Shown here one piece after another: positions 24,492 to 25,771 of a stretch of 25,771 nucleotides of DNA. The position numbers and the translations under genes were made by a program. Under the pieces are notes generated by a model. The model saw only the letters and a program-made list of their open reading frames with translations, was not told where the DNA came from and searched no databases. Source of the DNA: an uncultured Pedobacter sp. GTDB taxonomy: Bacteria > Bacteroidota > Bacteroidia > Sphingobacteriales > Sphingobacteriaceae. Location: NCBI RefSeq assembly GCF_946479715.1, contig NZ_CAMLHF010000065.1, positions 1 through 25,771 on the forward strand, in the 5' to 3' direction. Each line of letters starts with the position of its first letter. The stretch's first letter is position 1.

Positions 24492-24512
24492 TAAAACGTT
24501 TTACACGTTTTA
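24492..24512. promoter_or_regulatory. Operator-like inverted repeat before hmgA
   Basis: TAAAACGT (24492-24499) and ACGTTTTA (24505-24512) are exact reverse complements around a 5-nt spacer, 39 nt before the hmgA start. The size and symmetry suit a dimeric regulator. No regulator gene is in the window, and AT-rich composition raises the odds of chance. Confidence 0.45.
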
Positions 24513-24551
24513 ATCGTTATTAAATTACATTTTAACCAAATACCTACTGCT

Positions 24552-25718
24552 ATGCCTATATATCATACCTTAGGAACTATACCTGCTAAACGCCATACTG
24601 TTTTTCGTAAACCAGATGGTAAATTATATGCAGAAGAATTAGTCTCTACTGAAGGGTTTTCAAGCCTATATTCACTTGTTTATCACTGCCACCCACCTAC
24701 CATTGTAAAATCATTAGGAGAACCATATTCTGTAGAGCCTAAGATTGCCCGTGAAAAACACTTACGCCATACCAGTTTAATCGGTTTTAATATCAAACCT
24801 GAAGATGATTATTTACAAAGCCGTAAACCAGTATTGGTAAATAGTGATTTACACATTTCACTGGCTGCTCCAAGAAAATCAATGACTGATTATTTTTATA
24901 AGAATAGTCAGGCAGATGAGGTAATTTTTATTCATGAAGGTACCGGTACTTTAAAAACAGGGTTCGGTAAGATCCGCTTTGAATATGGCGACTACCTGGT
25001 AGTACCACGGGGAACCATTTATCAAATGGAATTTGATGATGAAAAGAATCGTTTGTTTATTATAGAAAGCTTTAGTCCTATCCGATCGCCTAAGCGCTAT
25101 CGGAATGAATACGGACAATTAATGGAACATTCCCCTTATTGCGAGCGGGACATTAAAAGACCGACTGATCTGGAGACCATTGATGAATTTGGTGATTTTA
25201 AGGTGCTGATTAAAAAACAAGGCCTAATGTATCCTTATACCTATGGAACCCACCCTTTTGATTTTATAGGTTGGGATGGCTTTCATTACCCATGGGCATT
25301 CTCTATTCATAACTTCGAGCCGATTACTGGTCGTCTGCATCAGCCACCACCCGTTCATCAAACATTTGAAGGACACAATTTTGTAATCTGTTCTTTTGTT
25401 CCCCGCAAATACGATTACCATCCGCTTTCTATACCTGCTCCTTATAATCATAGTAATGTAGATAGTGATGAAGTACTTTATTATGTTGACGGGGACTTTA
25501 TGAGTAGAAAGAGCGTGGTTAAAGGCCAGATCACTTTGCATCCGGGAGGTATTCCTCATGGCCCACATCCGGGTGCGGTAGAAAAATCTATAGGCAAAGA
25601 GAGTACAGACGAGCTTGCTGTTATGATAGATCCGTTCAGACCGTTAATGCTTACAGAGGATGCAGTTAATATTGAGGATGAAAGTTATCATAAAAGCTGG
25701 CAAGAAAATATTGAGTAA
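24552..25718 (+). CDS. hmgA: Homogentisate 1,2-dioxygenase, short form
   Basis: This Fe(II) enzyme opens the ring of homogentisate to give maleylacetoacetate. Cupin-like beta-strands fill the chain. The active-site region shows H269 in PPPVHQTFEG, H300 in PYNHSNVDSDE and H336 in GGIPHGPH, matching the base and two iron histidines of the human enzyme (H292, H335, H371). The acidic ligand should be D306 or E307. At 388 residues it is shorter than the 430-445 of human and Pseudomonas enzymes. It is followed after 37 nt by another start codon on the same strand, and fahA is divergent from it, so the locus is a Tyr-degradation cluster. Confidence 0.93.
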   Translation: MPIYHTLGTIPAKRHTVFRKPDGKLYAEELVSTEGFSSLYSLVYHCHPPTIVKSLGEPYSVEPKIAREKHLRHTSLIGFNIKPEDDYLQSRKPVLVNSDLHISLAAPRKSMTDYFYKNSQADEVIFIHEGTGTLKTGFGKIRFEYGDYLVVPRGTIYQMEFDDEKNRLFIIESFSPIRSPKRYRNEYGQLMEHSPYCERDIKRPTDLETIDEFGDFKVLIKKQGLMYPYTYGTHPFDFIGWDGFHYPWAFSIHNFEPITGRLHQPPPVHQTFEGHNFVICSFVPRKYDYHPLSIPAPYNHSNVDSDEVLYYVDGDFMSRKSVVKGQITLHPGGIPHGPHPGAVEKSIGKESTDELAVMIDPFRPLMLTEDAVNIEDESYHKSWQENIE

Positions 25719-25755
25719 AAAAACTGAAACTAACTTATTATTCAAAAAAACTAAA

Positions 25756-25771
25756 ATGAGTACACAAACAT
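25756..25771 (+). CDS. Start of a further gene, cut by the window end (possibly 4-hydroxyphenylpyruvate dioxygenase)
   Basis: An ATG 37 nt after hmgA opens a frame reading MSTQT before the window ends. It is preceded by an A-rich leader, typical of starts in this phylum. The product cannot be read. A 4-hydroxyphenylpyruvate dioxygenase gene often follows hmgA in related bacteria and would complete the path from Tyr to homogentisate; this is inference from context only. Confidence 0.4.

Larger units (their letters stand above)
24222..24551. promoter_or_regulatory. Divergent control region between fahA and hmgA
   Basis: This 330-nt AT-rich region must hold both promoters. It contains a candidate minus-strand -7 box (24248-24255), an inverted repeat AGCATTG/CAATGCT (24404-24410 and 24427-24433) with an overlapping AGCCA/TGGCT pair (24395-24399 and 24409-24413), and a tight operator-like repeat at 24492-24512. 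No open reading frame of note and no clear plus-strand TAnnTTTG box was found. Confidence 0.6.

Noticed and set aside
25224..25568. 114-residue minus-strand frame inside hmgA
   Set aside because: It is antisense to the part of hmgA that encodes the iron-binding residues; no independent evidence.

Overview
The window looks like chromosome of a Bacteroidota species, most likely Sphingobacteriaceae (Pedobacter-like). The reasons are a SusC/SusD pair with its own ECF sigma factor and FecR regulator, a menaquinone-type single-subunit cytochrome b for complex II, an AT-rich base composition, weak Shine-Dalgarno signals, and a large aromatic amino acid hydroxylase of a type I associate with this phylum. 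The family assignment is inference from gene content; no rRNA or other marker gene is present. I see no tRNA, rRNA, CRISPR array or insertion sequence.

Layout. (1) 102-6036, minus strand: a tight run, in transcription order, of an OprO/P-like porin, a DASS/CitT-type dicarboxylate permease and sdhC-sdhA-sdhB. It reads as one unit for taking up C4-dicarboxylates and oxidising or reducing them. (2) 6236-15586, minus strand: a TTG-started ECF sigma factor, a FecR anti-sigma factor, an STN-containing SusC, SusD, and a secreted calcineurin-like phosphoesterase fused to a PQQ-type beta-propeller. This is a self-regulated outer-membrane uptake locus whose substrate is not evident. (3) 15836-19039, plus strand: a secreted CAP-domain protein, an LtaS-type membrane sulfatase-fold enzyme with a TTG start, and a GtrA-like flippase-type protein; the last two are probably one operon for envelope modification. 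(4) 19125-25771: aromatic amino acid catabolism. A pterin-dependent phenylalanine hydroxylase is translationally coupled to a short-chain dehydrogenase. After an NlpC/P60 hydrolase come, on the minus strand, a flavin reductase-like protein and fumarylacetoacetase. Divergent from these are homogentisate dioxygenase and the first codons of a further gene (perhaps 4-hydroxyphenylpyruvate dioxygenase). Together these genes cover most of Phe -> Tyr -> homogentisate -> fumarate + acetoacetate, and the fumarate formed can enter complex II at the other end of the window. The maleylacetoacetate isomerase and the Tyr aminotransferase are not in view.

Non-coding structure. Two copies of a near-perfect 30-32 bp hairpin with identical left arms but unrelated loops (1-76 and 23124-23196) lie 25 and 26 nt after the stop codons of sdhB and of the fumarylacetoacetase gene. 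This is the strongest unexplained repeat. Other hairpins lie between fecR and susC, between susD and the phosphoesterase gene, after the phosphoesterase gene, and just before the NlpC/P60 gene. The 330-nt divergent region before hmgA holds inverted repeats that could be operators.

The most novel-looking protein features are the ~45-residue helical insertion and ~290-residue uncharacterised C-terminal region of the hydroxylase, its coupled SDR (a candidate pterin reductase), and the phosphoesterase/beta-propeller fusion.
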